From assembly GCA_965228165.1 (NCBI GenBank), contig CBDDHB010000002.1:713301-777300 (forward strand): a stretch of 64,000 nt of DNA. Reading direction: 5' to 3'. The translations under genes and the position numbers were made by a program. This DNA is from Oleispirillum sp965228165. Its GTDB lineage: Bacteria; Pseudomonadota; Alphaproteobacteria; Rhodospirillales; Rhodospirillaceae. Under the pieces are notes generated by a model. It searched no databases and was not told where the DNA came from. It worked only from the letters and a program-made list of their open reading frames with translations. Positions 38,922 to 46,640 of this stretch are shown piece by piece (position 1 is the stretch's first letter; each line of letters opens with the position of its first letter).

Positions 38922-39007
38922 TGGTGGAGGGGGCAGGATTCGAACCTGCGTAGACATACGTCGGCAGATTTACAGTCTGCTGCCATTAACCGCTCGGCCA
39001 CCCCTCC
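38922..39007 (-). tRNA. tRNA-Tyr (anticodon GTA)
   Basis: The 86-nt class II tRNA has acceptor stem GGAGGGG/CCCCTCC, a long variable arm, discriminator A and encoded CCA. The anticodon loop CTGTAAA gives GTA. It is the first gene after the promoter candidate. Confidence 0.97.
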
Positions 39008-39075
39008 GCACCCTGCCGCCTTGGCGGGTCGTCCAGGACGCCCCCGGCCCTCGCGGACCAGTGCGTTGGAGTGCG

Positions 39076-39105
39076 CAAATATGAGCATTTCCCGCCCCAT
39101 GTCAA
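39076..39105 (-). promoter_or_regulatory. candidate promoter of the tRNA-Tyr/tRNA-Gly/tuf/tRNA-Trp/secE unit
   Basis: A perfect TTGACA (39105-39100, minus strand) is followed by CATATT at 16 nt or TATTTG at 18 nt. The predicted start is about 60 nt upstream of tRNA-Tyr. The -10 is weak, which keeps confidence moderate. Confidence 0.5.
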
Positions 39106-39217
39106 CATCAAACTCGGCCCCGCCGATTTTCCCGCGCGGGGCTGTCGGCTTCGTGCTAGAACACCTTTGAAAACGCGGCGGTCGTCGTGACCACCAGCAC
39201 AGGACCTGGGATATTTC

Positions 39218-40048
39218 ATGACCCGTTCCAAGACCCGGCGCGACGCGCCGAACCGCACGCAGAGCTCCGGCCGCGCCGCCGACCGCTTCCCGCCGCGCGA
39301 CCGCAAATCCGCCGCGACGGAGATTTGGCTGCACGGCCTGCACGCGGTGGGCGCGGCGCTCGCCAATCCCGCCCGCAAGCCGAAGCGCCTGCTGCTCACC
39401 GCCGAGGCCGCCGAGGCCCTGGCCGACGCCCTGGCGGAAACCCCGCACGCCATCGCCCCCACCCTGGTCGATCGCCGCGACATCGACCCCCTGCTGGGCC
39501 CGGGCGCGGTGCACCAGGGCGCCGCCCTGCAATGCGCGCCCCTGCCCGCCGCCGGGATCGAGGACATTCCCAACGTCCCCGCCGACGGCGCGCCGCCGCC
39601 CGCGCGTCGCATCGTCGTCGCCCTGGATCAGGTCAGCGACCCCCACAACGTCGGCGCGGTGCTGCGCTCCGCCGCCGCGTTCGGCGCCCTGGCCGTATTG
39701 ATCCCCGACCGTCACGCGCCGGAGGAAACCGGCACCATCGCCAAGGCGGCCTGCGGCGCCCTGGAAAGCGTGCCGCTGGTGCGGGTGACCAACTTCGCCC
39801 GCGCCCTCGGCGACTTGAAGGCCAAGGGATTCTGGTGCGTCGGCCTGGACGGGTCGGCCACCGCCACCCTGGCGGAACAGGACCTGCCCGACGCCCTGGT
39901 GCTGGTCCTGGGGGCGGAGGGCGCGGGACTGCGCCGCCTGACCCTGGAAACCTGCGACTTCACCGCGCGGCTGCCGATCCGCCCCGGCATGGAAAGCCTG
40001 AACGTTTCCAACGCCGCGGCGGTGGCGCTCTACGCCCTGCTCGGCTGA
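39218..40048 (+). CDS. rlmB: SpoU/TrmH-family rRNA (guanosine-2'-O-) methyltransferase, RlmB-like
   Basis: The 276-residue product has an N-terminal L30e-like substrate-binding domain (about 35-120) and the SPOUT domain. Motif 1 is DQVSDPHNVGAVLRSAAAFG, motif 2 includes LVLGAEGAGL, and motif 3 is ESLNVSNAAAVALY. It would methylate a 23S rRNA guanosine ribose with SAM. The gene is divergent from the tRNA-Tyr unit. A tRNA-modifying TrmH is the alternative. Confidence 0.88.
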   Translation: MTRSKTRRDAPNRTQSSGRAADRFPPRDRKSAATEIWLHGLHAVGAALANPARKPKRLLLTAEAAEALADALAETPHAIAPTLVDRRDIDPLLGPGAVHQGAALQCAPLPAAGIEDIPNVPADGAPPPARRIVVALDQVSDPHNVGAVLRSAAAFGALAVLIPDRHAPEETGTIAKAACGALESVPLVRVTNFARALGDLKAKGFWCVGLDGSATATLAEQDLPDALVLVLGAEGAGLRRLTLETCDFTARLPIRPGMESLNVSNAAAVALYALLG

Positions 40049-40113
40049 AGCGCCACCCCACGGGAATTGTGGTTATTCCCTTGTTCTGGCACGGGAATAT
40101 TTCTGGAAAGGAA

Positions 40114-40142
40114 TTGCCCCGCCGGGTTCGCCTCCCTATATC
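40114..40142 (+). promoter_or_regulatory. promoter of the 54-codon gene
   Basis: TTGCCC (40114-40119) and TATATC (40137-40142) are separated by 17 nt. An inverted repeat CCTAC/GTAGG lies just after the -10 and could be an operator. The repeated GGGAAT motif upstream may also bind a regulator. Confidence 0.55.
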
Positions 40143-40176
40143 CTACTAACAAGGTAGGTTATTAAAGGAGGAGACC

Positions 40177-40341
40177 ATGTGGTATTGCGACCCGTTTGGC
40201 GACCTTCAGCACATGGAACCGCGCGAGATCGTGCGTCTCGGCCACCTGGATTTCAACCAGTGCCGTCTGCGCCAGGGCGAAGCCGGCAAGAAACCCGACC
40301 CGACGCGCGGCTCCGCCGCCCATCGCGGCCTGTTCGACTGA
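40177..40341 (+). CDS. 54-residue protein of unknown function, stand-alone gene
   Basis: I do not recognise this protein. It begins MWYCDPFGDLQHMEPREI and ends GSAAHRGLFD, with two Cys, several His and a basic, helical middle (EIVRLGHLDFNQCRLRQ). It has no signal peptide or membrane segment. The ribosome-binding site AAAGGAGGAG, 3-4 nt before ATG, is the strongest in the region; a promoter precedes it and a GCAA-loop terminator follows. Codon use is GC-rich like the neighbours. These signals argue for a real, well-expressed gene. A regulatory or metal/nucleic-acid-binding role is possible but not shown. Confidence 0.72.
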   Translation: MWYCDPFGDLQHMEPREIVRLGHLDFNQCRLRQGEAGKKPDPTRGSAAHRGLFD

Positions 40342-40362
40342 GACCAACCGCCGAACCAAAAC

Positions 40363-40392
40363 CGGAAAGGGAGCCGCAAGGCTCCCTTTCCG
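40363..40392 (+). terminator. terminator after the 54-codon gene
   Basis: A 13-bp stem (40363-40375 / 40380-40392) with a GCAA tetraloop lies 21 nt after the stop codon. Only TT follows, so it may act as a stable 3' end as well as a terminator. Confidence 0.65.
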
Positions 40393-40460
40393 TTGGCGCG
40401 CCACGCCGCGAAGCCCCCTTGCACGCCCCGCCCGCCCGCGATACAAGCGGTCGAAAGCGC

Positions 40461-40536
40461 GCCGGTTTAGCTCAGCTGGTAGAGCACCTGATTTGTAATC
40501 AGGGGGTCGCGGGTTCGAACCCTGCAACCGGCACCA
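40461..40536 (+). tRNA. tRNA-Thr (anticodon TGT)
   Basis: The 76-nt gene has acceptor stem GCCGGTT/AACCGGC, discriminator A and encoded CCA. The anticodon loop TTTGTAA gives TGT. The region downstream of its 3' end is accessory, so it could be an old integration point, but no direct repeat or integrase was seen. Confidence 0.97.
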
Positions 40537-41473
40537 CACCCTCCTTCGCCGTGCCGACGCCCGCCGTCAGATGGTCGGCGAAGCGCAGCGCGGGGGGCGG
40601 CAGTTCGGCGAAATCCGGCGCATAGAGATTGAGCGCGCGCACCGCCCAGGCGTCGGAAAGCGCCACCGCCGCAAGGCCGGAGGCCGCGCCCAGGGCGCGG
40701 AACGCCCCATCCGGCATCACCCCGACGCCCAGACCGTTTTCAATCATCCGGCACATCGCGCTCAAGCCGTCCACTTCGATCCCCTGGCGCAGCGCGCGGC
40801 GGGACCGCCGCGCCGCGCGGGACAAGGTTTCCTGCACGCTGCCGCTGCCGCGCAGGCCGATCTGTTCAAAGTCCAGGGTCTCGGCGAAGGCGATCCCGCT
40901 CCGCGCCGCCAGGGGATGGCCGGGGGGCGTCACCAGCACCAGGCGCTCGACGCGATAGGGCCGAGCCATCAGATCGGCGTTGCCCTCGGTCGGATTGCAG
41001 ATGCCGATGTCGGCCTCGCGGGCGCGCACCCGCTCCGCCACCGCGCGGCTGGTACCCTGGATCAGGTCGATGCGAATGTCGGGGTGACGGCGGCGGAAGG
41101 CCGCGATCTCGCCGGGCAGAAACTGCTCCACCGCCGAGGCGGAGGCCGCCACCCGCACCCGCCCCCGCACCCCCGCCGCGCATTCCAGCAGGTCGCCGCG
41201 CAGGTGCTCCACCTCCAGCAGGATGGTCTGGGCGCGACACAACAGACGTTCGCCCGCCGGGGTGGGGCGTACCCCGCGCGCGTGCCGGACCAGAAGCGGC
41301 GCGCCCGCCGCCGCCTCCAGTTCGGCGATGCGCTTGCTCACCGCCGAGGCGGCCAGACCGCCCTGACGCGCCGCCGCCGCGATGCTGCCGCCCTCGGCGA
41401 TCAGCACGAACAGGTCCAGCGTCCCCAGGTCCAGACGCCGGACGAAATTGCGCAAACGCGTCGTCTCGGTCAT
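40499..41473 (-). CDS. LysR-family transcriptional regulator
   Basis: The 324-residue product has an N-terminal winged helix-turn-helix (LDLFVLIAEGGSIAAAARQ..., about 15-75) and a periplasmic-binding-protein-like effector domain (VRVAASASAVEQFLPGEIAAF, GLGVGVMPDGAF). It is divergent from the OPRT-like gene, the usual layout for a regulator of that operon. Its last 13 codons (ending GFEPATP) run antisense through the 3' half of tRNA-Thr, so the natural C-terminus probably lay further upstream or was lost. Confidence 0.9.
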   Translation of the reverse strand: MTETTRLRNFVRRLDLGTLDLFVLIAEGGSIAAAARQGGLAASAVSKRIAELEAAAGAPLLVRHARGVRPTPAGERLLCRAQTILLEVEHLRGDLLECAAGVRGRVRVAASASAVEQFLPGEIAAFRRRHPDIRIDLIQGTSRAVAERVRAREADIGICNPTEGNADLMARPYRVERLVLVTPPGHPLAARSGIAFAETLDFEQIGLRGSGSVQETLSRAARRSRRALRQGIEVDGLSAMCRMIENGLGVGVMPDGAFRALGAASGLAAVALSDAWAVRALNLYAPDFAELPPPALRFADHLTAGVGTAKEGVVPVAGFEPATP

Positions 41474-41605
41474 TCGTATCCTCCGGCCATCGCGAATTGG
41501 AACGACTGAGCGGAATTATTACCACTTCTCCGCCCAGCTTGTCCTGCATAGCATTCCGTTTTTCGATGGCTGGTCGCGTGGGCCGGCCCGGCAGGGAGTT
41601 CGCCG
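41474..41605. promoter_or_regulatory. divergent LysR / OPRT-like control region
   Basis: The 132-nt gap between a LysR gene and the divergent operon is the expected site of a LysR-type T-N11-A operator. Several AT-rich candidates lie between 41510 and 41570, but no single box could be assigned. The OPRT-like start follows AGGGAG. Confidence 0.4.
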
Positions 41606-42167
41606 ATGATTCTGTCCGCCTCCGCCTCGGCGCGTCTGGCCCGGGGGCTCACCGGCCTCGGCGCGGTGCACGTCGCCGAGGAGCAACCCTTCTTCTACAC
41701 CTCGGGCTGGGCCAGTCCGGTCTACGTCGATGCCCGCGCCCTGATCTCCGACGTCGCCGTCCGAACCAAGATCATGGACCTGACCGCCGACGCCCTGCGC
41801 CCCCTGGTGGCGCGGCAGGGGATCAACGCGGTGGTCGGGATGGAGAATTCCGGCATCGCCTTCGCCGCCTGGATCGCCGAGCGCCTGCGCCTACCCATGC
41901 TGTATCTGCGCAAGCGTCCGATCGGCTGGGGGGGTGCGCGCCCAGTTGGAGGGCCGCCTGCCGGAGGACGCCCTCGTCCTTTTGATCGACGACGTCACCA
42001 CCGACGGCCTGTCCAAGATCGCGGCGGCGAGCGCCCTGCGCCAGACCGGCACCCGCATCGACGACACCCTGGTGCTGGTCGCCTTCGACGTCTATCCGCG
42101 CACCGCCGCCCGCTTCGCCGCCGATCCGGTCGCCTGGTCGATCGAACACGGCGGGGTCGGCGCATGA
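41606..42167 (+). pseudogene. orotate phosphoribosyltransferase paralog with a +1 frameshift
   Basis: The first frame encodes an OPRT N-terminus (FFYTSGWASPVYVDARALIS, VVGMENSGIAFAAWIAERL, YLRKRPIGWG). After a run of seven G (41928-41934) the rest is in the +1 frame (RAQLEGRLPEDALVLLIDDVTTDGLSK, the PRPP-binding motif, to the stop at 42165-42167). Removing one G restores a protein of about 186 residues, normal for PyrE-like enzymes. The stop overlaps the next ATG as ATGA, as expected of an intact operon. Either sequence error, recent mutation or slippage is possible. A pyrE2-type salvage role with the downstream carbamoylase is inferred. Confidence 0.8.
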
Positions 42168-43426
42168 ACCGGCCCATGTCTTCCGCCGACGCCCTGCTGG
42201 CCGAGCGCATCTTTTCCGAAATCGCCGAACTCAGCCGCGACCGACCCGGCATCTCGCGCGAAAGCTTCGGCGCTGGGGAAACCCGCGCCCTGGAGGCGAC
42301 CGCCCGCATCGCCGCAGAAATCGGCCTTGCCTGCGAATTCGACGCCTATCGCAATCTGTGGATGCGCCTGCCCGAGGAGGAACGAACCGACCCGCCGGTG
42401 GCGATCGGCTCGCACCTGGATTCGGTGCCGCACGGCGGCAACTTCGACGGCCTTGCCGGGGTCGCCGCCGGAATGATGGTCCTGGCGCGGTATCGCGGTC
42501 GCGCCAACGACGCCCCGCCGCTCCGCGCCCTGGCCCTGCGCGGCGAGGAAAGCGCCTGGTACGGCAAGGCCTATATCGGTTCGCAGGCGCTGCTCGGGGA
42601 ACTGCCGCAAAGCGCCCTCGCCCTGACCCATCGCGGCGGCGCGGGTACCCTGGGCGAGGCGATGGTCCGCCTGGGCATCGACGCCGAGGCGGTCGCCGCC
42701 GGAACTCCGCTGATCCGCAAGGGCGACCTCGCCGCCTATCTGGAACTGCACATCGAACAAGGGCCGGTGATGGTGGCGCGCGACTGGCCGGTCGCCCTGG
42801 TCACCGGCATCCGGGGCAACCTGCGCCACGCTGCGGTGCGCTGCCTCGGCGAGGCCGGACACTCCGGCGCGGTGCCGCGCTGGCTGCGCAAGGACGCGGT
42901 GCTGGCCACCGCCGATCTGCTGTCGCGGATGGACGAACACTGGCGGGTGCTGTTGCAGATGGGTATGGACCTGGTGATGACCGCTGGGATCTGCACCACC
43001 CTGGCCGACACCCACGCGGTTTCGGTGATCCCCGGCGAGACCCGCTTCAGCCTGGAAATCCGCAGCCAGGACGCGGCGACGATGGAGCGCTTCTATGACC
43101 TGACGCGCGAGGAATGCCGCGCCGTGGAAAAGGCGCGCGGAGTGTCCTTCGCCTTCGATCCACGCATCGACACCGCGCCCGCGGTGATGGACGCCGCCTG
43201 GATGGATCGCATCGCCGCCGCCGCCGGACGCCTGTCGCTGCCCTTGGAACGCACCCCCAGCGGCGCGGGGCACGACGCGGCGGTGTTCGCCAACGCCGGA
43301 ATCCCGTCCGCCATGGTCTTCGTGCGCAACGCCAACGGCTCGCAAAACCCGCGCGAGGCGATGGAGATTTCCGACTTCCTGAAAGGGGTGGACCTGCTGA
43401 CCGAAAGCGTGCGGCGCGTGGACTGA
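42164..43426 (+). CDS. M20-family Zn-dependent N-carbamoyl amidohydrolase (carbamoylase/ureidase type)
   Basis: The 420-residue product belongs to the hydantoinase/carbamoylase family, whose members cleave N-carbamoyl amino acids, beta-ureidopropionate or allantoate. Metal-site motifs are GSHLDSVPHGGNFDG, GEESAWYG, ELHIEQGPV and SGAGHDA. The lid/dimerisation domain lies at about 210-325. The ATG at 42164 overlaps the OPRT-like stop by 4 nt, so the two were translated together. With OPRT and a LysR regulator, a pyrimidine or carbamoyl-amino-acid pathway is likely; the substrate is not known. Confidence 0.88.
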   Translation: MNRPMSSADALLAERIFSEIAELSRDRPGISRESFGAGETRALEATARIAAEIGLACEFDAYRNLWMRLPEEERTDPPVAIGSHLDSVPHGGNFDGLAGVAAGMMVLARYRGRANDAPPLRALALRGEESAWYGKAYIGSQALLGELPQSALALTHRGGAGTLGEAMVRLGIDAEAVAAGTPLIRKGDLAAYLELHIEQGPVMVARDWPVALVTGIRGNLRHAAVRCLGEAGHSGAVPRWLRKDAVLATADLLSRMDEHWRVLLQMGMDLVMTAGICTTLADTHAVSVIPGETRFSLEIRSQDAATMERFYDLTREECRAVEKARGVSFAFDPRIDTAPAVMDAAWMDRIAAAAGRLSLPLERTPSGAGHDAAVFANAGIPSAMVFVRNANGSQNPREAMEISDFLKGVDLLTESVRRVD

Positions 43427-43432
43427 CGACGG

Positions 43433-44827
43433 CTAGCCGATGCGGACGCAGTTGCGCCCGTCGTCCTTGGCCGAATAGAGCGCGGCGTCGGCGCGCCGCA
43501 GCAGGGCGTCCTCCTCGTCGCCCGGCGAGAAGGCGGCGACCCCGGCGCTGACGGTGTGCCGCCGCCCGTCGGGAAATTCCGCCGCCTCCACCGCCTCGCG
43601 GATGCGCTCGGCGACGCGCAGCGCCTCGTACTGCGCGGTCTCCGGACACAGGACCAGGAACTCCTCGCCGCCCCAGCGGCCCGCGATGTCGATTCCGCGC
43701 ACCGTGTCGCGGATCAGACGCGCCACCTCGACCAGGACGCGGTCGCCCATCAGGTGCCCCATCCCATCGTTGACCGACTTGAAACGATCGATGTCGAGCA
43801 TCACCAGGGCCAGATCGCGGCGGTGGCGCTGCGCGCGCTTCACCTCGCGGGTCAGGTGGGCGTCGATGGTGCCGCGATTGGGCAGGCCGGTCAGCTTATC
43901 GGTTTCCGAAATATGCCGCAGTTCCCGGTTCAAACGATTAAGCCGGGCGAAGTGATAGGCGGCGATCAGCGCCAGCACCGCGAAGCCGCCGACCACCTGG
44001 AAGACCAGAGTGTAATTCACCCCGGTCTGCACCTGGATCGAGACATGGCGGTTGACGACCTCCCCCACCTCGCGCGGGGAGATCGAGCCCACCCCCTTGT
44101 TCAACACCCGGCGCAGCATCGGTTCGCCCTTGACCACGCCGATGCGCAACTGGTTGACGTAATCCGGCAACTGCCCGGCGATCTTCAGGTTGAACAGGCC
44201 CTCGCGTTTGATCGTATAGGCGGCGACGATCAGCGACCGCATCGTCATGTCGGCCTTGCGCGCCGAGACCAGGGCGATCGCCTCGTCCTCGCTTTCCGCC
44301 CGGATCACCGCGAGATTGGGATAGTCGCGGCGGATGCGTTCCTCCATCGCGGTGCCGACCGGAAAGACGATGCTTTCCCCCGACAGCCGCGCCGGGTCGG
44401 AGATGAAGTCGTGCTCCTCCCGCGTGATGAAGACGTTGGGGTCGGTGAAGATCGGATCGGTGAAGATCAGCCAGGCGTCCCGCGCCTCGGTGCGGTTGAG
44501 AAAGGGAAGGATGCGGCAACGCCCGGCGCGCGAGGCGACAAGGCTTTCCGCCCAATCGACGGTGCGCACCAGATCGAGGGACAGGCCAACCCGCGAGACC
44601 GCCAGACGGACGAGGTCGGCGCCGATCCCCTGATGAACGCCGTCGCGGTCGATCCACTCGAAGGGCGGCCAATCCGGATCGACGCACAGCGACACCCGGG
44701 GATGGGCGCGCACATAGGCCGCCTCGGCGGGGGACAGATCGACCCCCTGCGCCCGCACGGCGCAGGGCAGCGCCAGCCATGCCGCCAGCACCAACCACAG
44801 GCCCGATCTCGCGCGATTGCCGTTCAT
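43433..44827 (-). CDS. diguanylate cyclase with a periplasmic solute-binding sensor domain
   Basis: The 464-residue product has a signal peptide/anchor (about 1-26), an SBP_bac_3-type sensor (VSLCVDPDWPPFEWID to about residue 255), one membrane helix (VVGGFAVLALIAAYHFA, about 280-296), and a GGDEF domain. The active-site signature is GGEEF (386-390), with an RGID inhibitory site (377-380) spaced as in feedback-controlled cyclases. It would make c-di-GMP in response to a periplasmic ligand. It follows the polyamine transporter genes in the same direction, 60 nt after the reductase. Confidence 0.92.
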   Translation of the reverse strand: MNGNRARSGLWLVLAAWLALPCAVRAQGVDLSPAEAAYVRAHPRVSLCVDPDWPPFEWIDRDGVHQGIGADLVRLAVSRVGLSLDLVRTVDWAESLVASRAGRCRILPFLNRTEARDAWLIFTDPIFTDPNVFITREEHDFISDPARLSGESIVFPVGTAMEERIRRDYPNLAVIRAESEDEAIALVSARKADMTMRSLIVAAYTIKREGLFNLKIAGQLPDYVNQLRIGVVKGEPMLRRVLNKGVGSISPREVGEVVNRHVSIQVQTGVNYTLVFQVVGGFAVLALIAAYHFARLNRLNRELRHISETDKLTGLPNRGTIDAHLTREVKRAQRHRRDLALVMLDIDRFKSVNDGMGHLMGDRVLVEVARLIRDTVRGIDIAGRWGGEEFLVLCPETAQYEALRVAERIREAVEAAEFPDGRRHTVSAGVAAFSPGDEEDALLRRADAALYSAKDDGRNCVRIG

Positions 44828-44887
44828 TCCGTCTCCCGGTCGCGAACGCGGACCCCAAGTTCGTATGTGGTCAGCCGCCCGGCGCGA

Positions 44888-45799
44888 TCAACCGCCCCCG
44901 GCCGCGTCGCCGACCGCGCGCAGCAGGGCGAGAAAGGCGCGATTGAGCGGCGTCGGCACCCCCAGGCGATCCCCGGCGGCGACGATCGCCCCGGTCAACG
45001 CCTCGATTTCCAAAGGCCGACCCGCCAGCCGGTCGAAATACATCGAGGTCCCCGCCTCCGGCGGATAGGTCAGAAGCACCTCCATGATCCGCGCCGCCTC
45101 GTCCGGCGCAAGGTCCGCGCCATCGGCCCGACCGACCGACGCCGCTTCCTCCAGCACCGCCAGGCACAGGGCGTGAACGTCGGCGCGGCGGAACACCGCC
45201 TGTCGTTGCAGGGTCAACGCAGTCACCGGATTGGCCACCGCGTTGATCAGAAGCTTGCGCCAGGACAAGGTGACGAAGTCGGGGCTGGTCAGAATGCGCA
45301 TCGGCGTTCCCTCCAGCAGTTCGGCGAAGGCGCGACCGTCGGCGTCGTCGCGCACCGCCAGATCGTGGATCCCGGCGCGGCGGAAACGCATGTGGTCCGG
45401 CGCGAAGCGTTCGCCGTTGTAATAGACCACCACCGGAACCACCGTCGCCCCGCCGACCAGAGGGGCCAGCCGTTCGGCGTGGCCGATGCCGTTCTGCATC
45501 GCCGCGACGCGAGTCCGCGGGCCGCACAGGCGGGCCAACCAGGGCGCGACGGAAGCGGTCTGCTGCACCTTGGTGACCAGAAGAACCCAATCCACCGGCT
45601 CCGCCCGCGCCGGATCGGTCAGACAGACCACCGGCACGTCGATGCGGTCGTCCGGGCGCTCCACGTCCAGGCGGGCGACCGGCTGCCGCACGCAAGCCAC
45701 CACCTCGTGCCGCCCGGCGGCGATCAGCGAACCGGCGATCACCCCGCCGATGCTGCCCAGCCCCACCACGGCGACCCGCGATTCCCTTCGATCCGACAT
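44888..45799 (-). CDS. ketopantoate reductase (PanE/ApbA)-family oxidoreductase
   Basis: The 303-residue product has an N-terminal Rossmann motif (VAVVGLGSIGGVIAGSL), the MQNGIGHAE segment and the catalytic-lysine region SWRKLLINAVANPVTAL. In this family NADPH reduces a 2-oxo acid such as 2-dehydropantoate. It lies 22 nt after the permease gene and reads as the fifth member of the polyamine operon, so it may act on a polyamine-derived oxo-acid and not on pantoate; that is inference. Confidence 0.85.
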   Translation of the reverse strand: MSDRRESRVAVVGLGSIGGVIAGSLIAAGRHEVVACVRQPVARLDVERPDDRIDVPVVCLTDPARAEPVDWVLLVTKVQQTASVAPWLARLCGPRTRVAAMQNGIGHAERLAPLVGGATVVPVVVYYNGERFAPDHMRFRRAGIHDLAVRDDADGRAFAELLEGTPMRILTSPDFVTLSWRKLLINAVANPVTALTLQRQAVFRRADVHALCLAVLEEAASVGRADGADLAPDEAARIMEVLLTYPPEAGTSMYFDRLAGRPLEIEALTGAIVAAGDRLGVPTPLNRAFLALLRAVGDAAGGG

Positions 45800-45821
45800 G
45801 ATATCCCGTCCTTGCAGGCCG

Positions 45822-46640
45822 TCAGGCGTTGAGGCGCTGCTTCTCCTGGCGATGCAGGATGAACCCGGCGATCAGGATGGCGACGGTGACGATGCAGACG
45901 ATGATCGTCGCCAGCGCGTTGATCTGCGGGCTGCCCCCCAGGCGCACCGACGAATACACCGCCATCGGCAGGGTCGAGGCGCCGGGGCCGGAAACGAAGT
46001 TGGCGATCACCAGATCGTCGAGCGACAGGGTGAAGGCGAGCAGCCATCCCGCCACCAGGGCGGGAGCGATCACCGGCACGGTGATGACGAAGAACACCTT
46101 GGCCGGACGCGCGCCGAGGTCGAGAGCCGCCTCTTCGATCGAGACGTCCATCTGCGACAGGCGGGACTGGATGACCACGGTGACATAGGCCATCGAGAAC
46201 GTCAGGTGCGCGATGGTGATGGTGGTCATCCCCCGCGTCTCGGGCCAGCCGATCAGGTTCTGCATGGCGACGAACAGCATCAGGAGCGACAGACCGGTGA
46301 TCACCTCGGGCATCACCAGGGGCGCGGTGATCAGGGTGGTGAAGGCGGTGCATCCCCGGAAGCGGCCGAAGCGCGCCAGGACCAGCCCGGCCAAGGTCCC
46401 CAGCACCACCGCGCCGGTGGCGTTCATCACCGCGATCTTCAGGCTGAGCCAGGCGGCGGAGAGAATCTGGTCGTTCTCCATCAGCGCGCCGTACCACTTG
46501 GTGGAGAATCCCGCCCACACCGTGACCAGCCGCGATTCGTTGAAGGAATAGACGATCAGCGAAAAAATCGGCACGTACAGGAAGGCGTAGCCGAACGCCA
46601 ACACCGAAAACAGCGCGAAGGACCGCCAGCCTCGAACCAT
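45822..46640 (-). CDS. polyamine ABC transporter permease, PotI/PotC-like
   Basis: The 272-residue inner-membrane protein has about six membrane segments and the permease EAA-type loop (EEAALDLGARPAKVFFVITVPVIAP). LSLDDLVIANFVSGPGA is characteristic of PotC/PotI. Its ATG overlaps the stop of the first permease as TGATG. Confidence 0.92.
   Translation of the reverse strand: MVRGWRSFALFSVLAFGYAFLYVPIFSLIVYSFNESRLVTVWAGFSTKWYGALMENDQILSAAWLSLKIAVMNATGAVVLGTLAGLVLARFGRFRGCTAFTTLITAPLVMPEVITGLSLLMLFVAMQNLIGWPETRGMTTITIAHLTFSMAYVTVVIQSRLSQMDVSIEEAALDLGARPAKVFFVITVPVIAPALVAGWLLAFTLSLDDLVIANFVSGPGASTLPMAVYSSVRLGGSPQINALATIIVCIVTVAILIAGFILHRQEKQRLNA

Noticed and set aside
40162..40539. Minus-strand 125-codon frame across the small gene and tRNA-Thr
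   Set aside because: It is antisense to both and starts inside the tRNA; no motif or ribosome-binding site.
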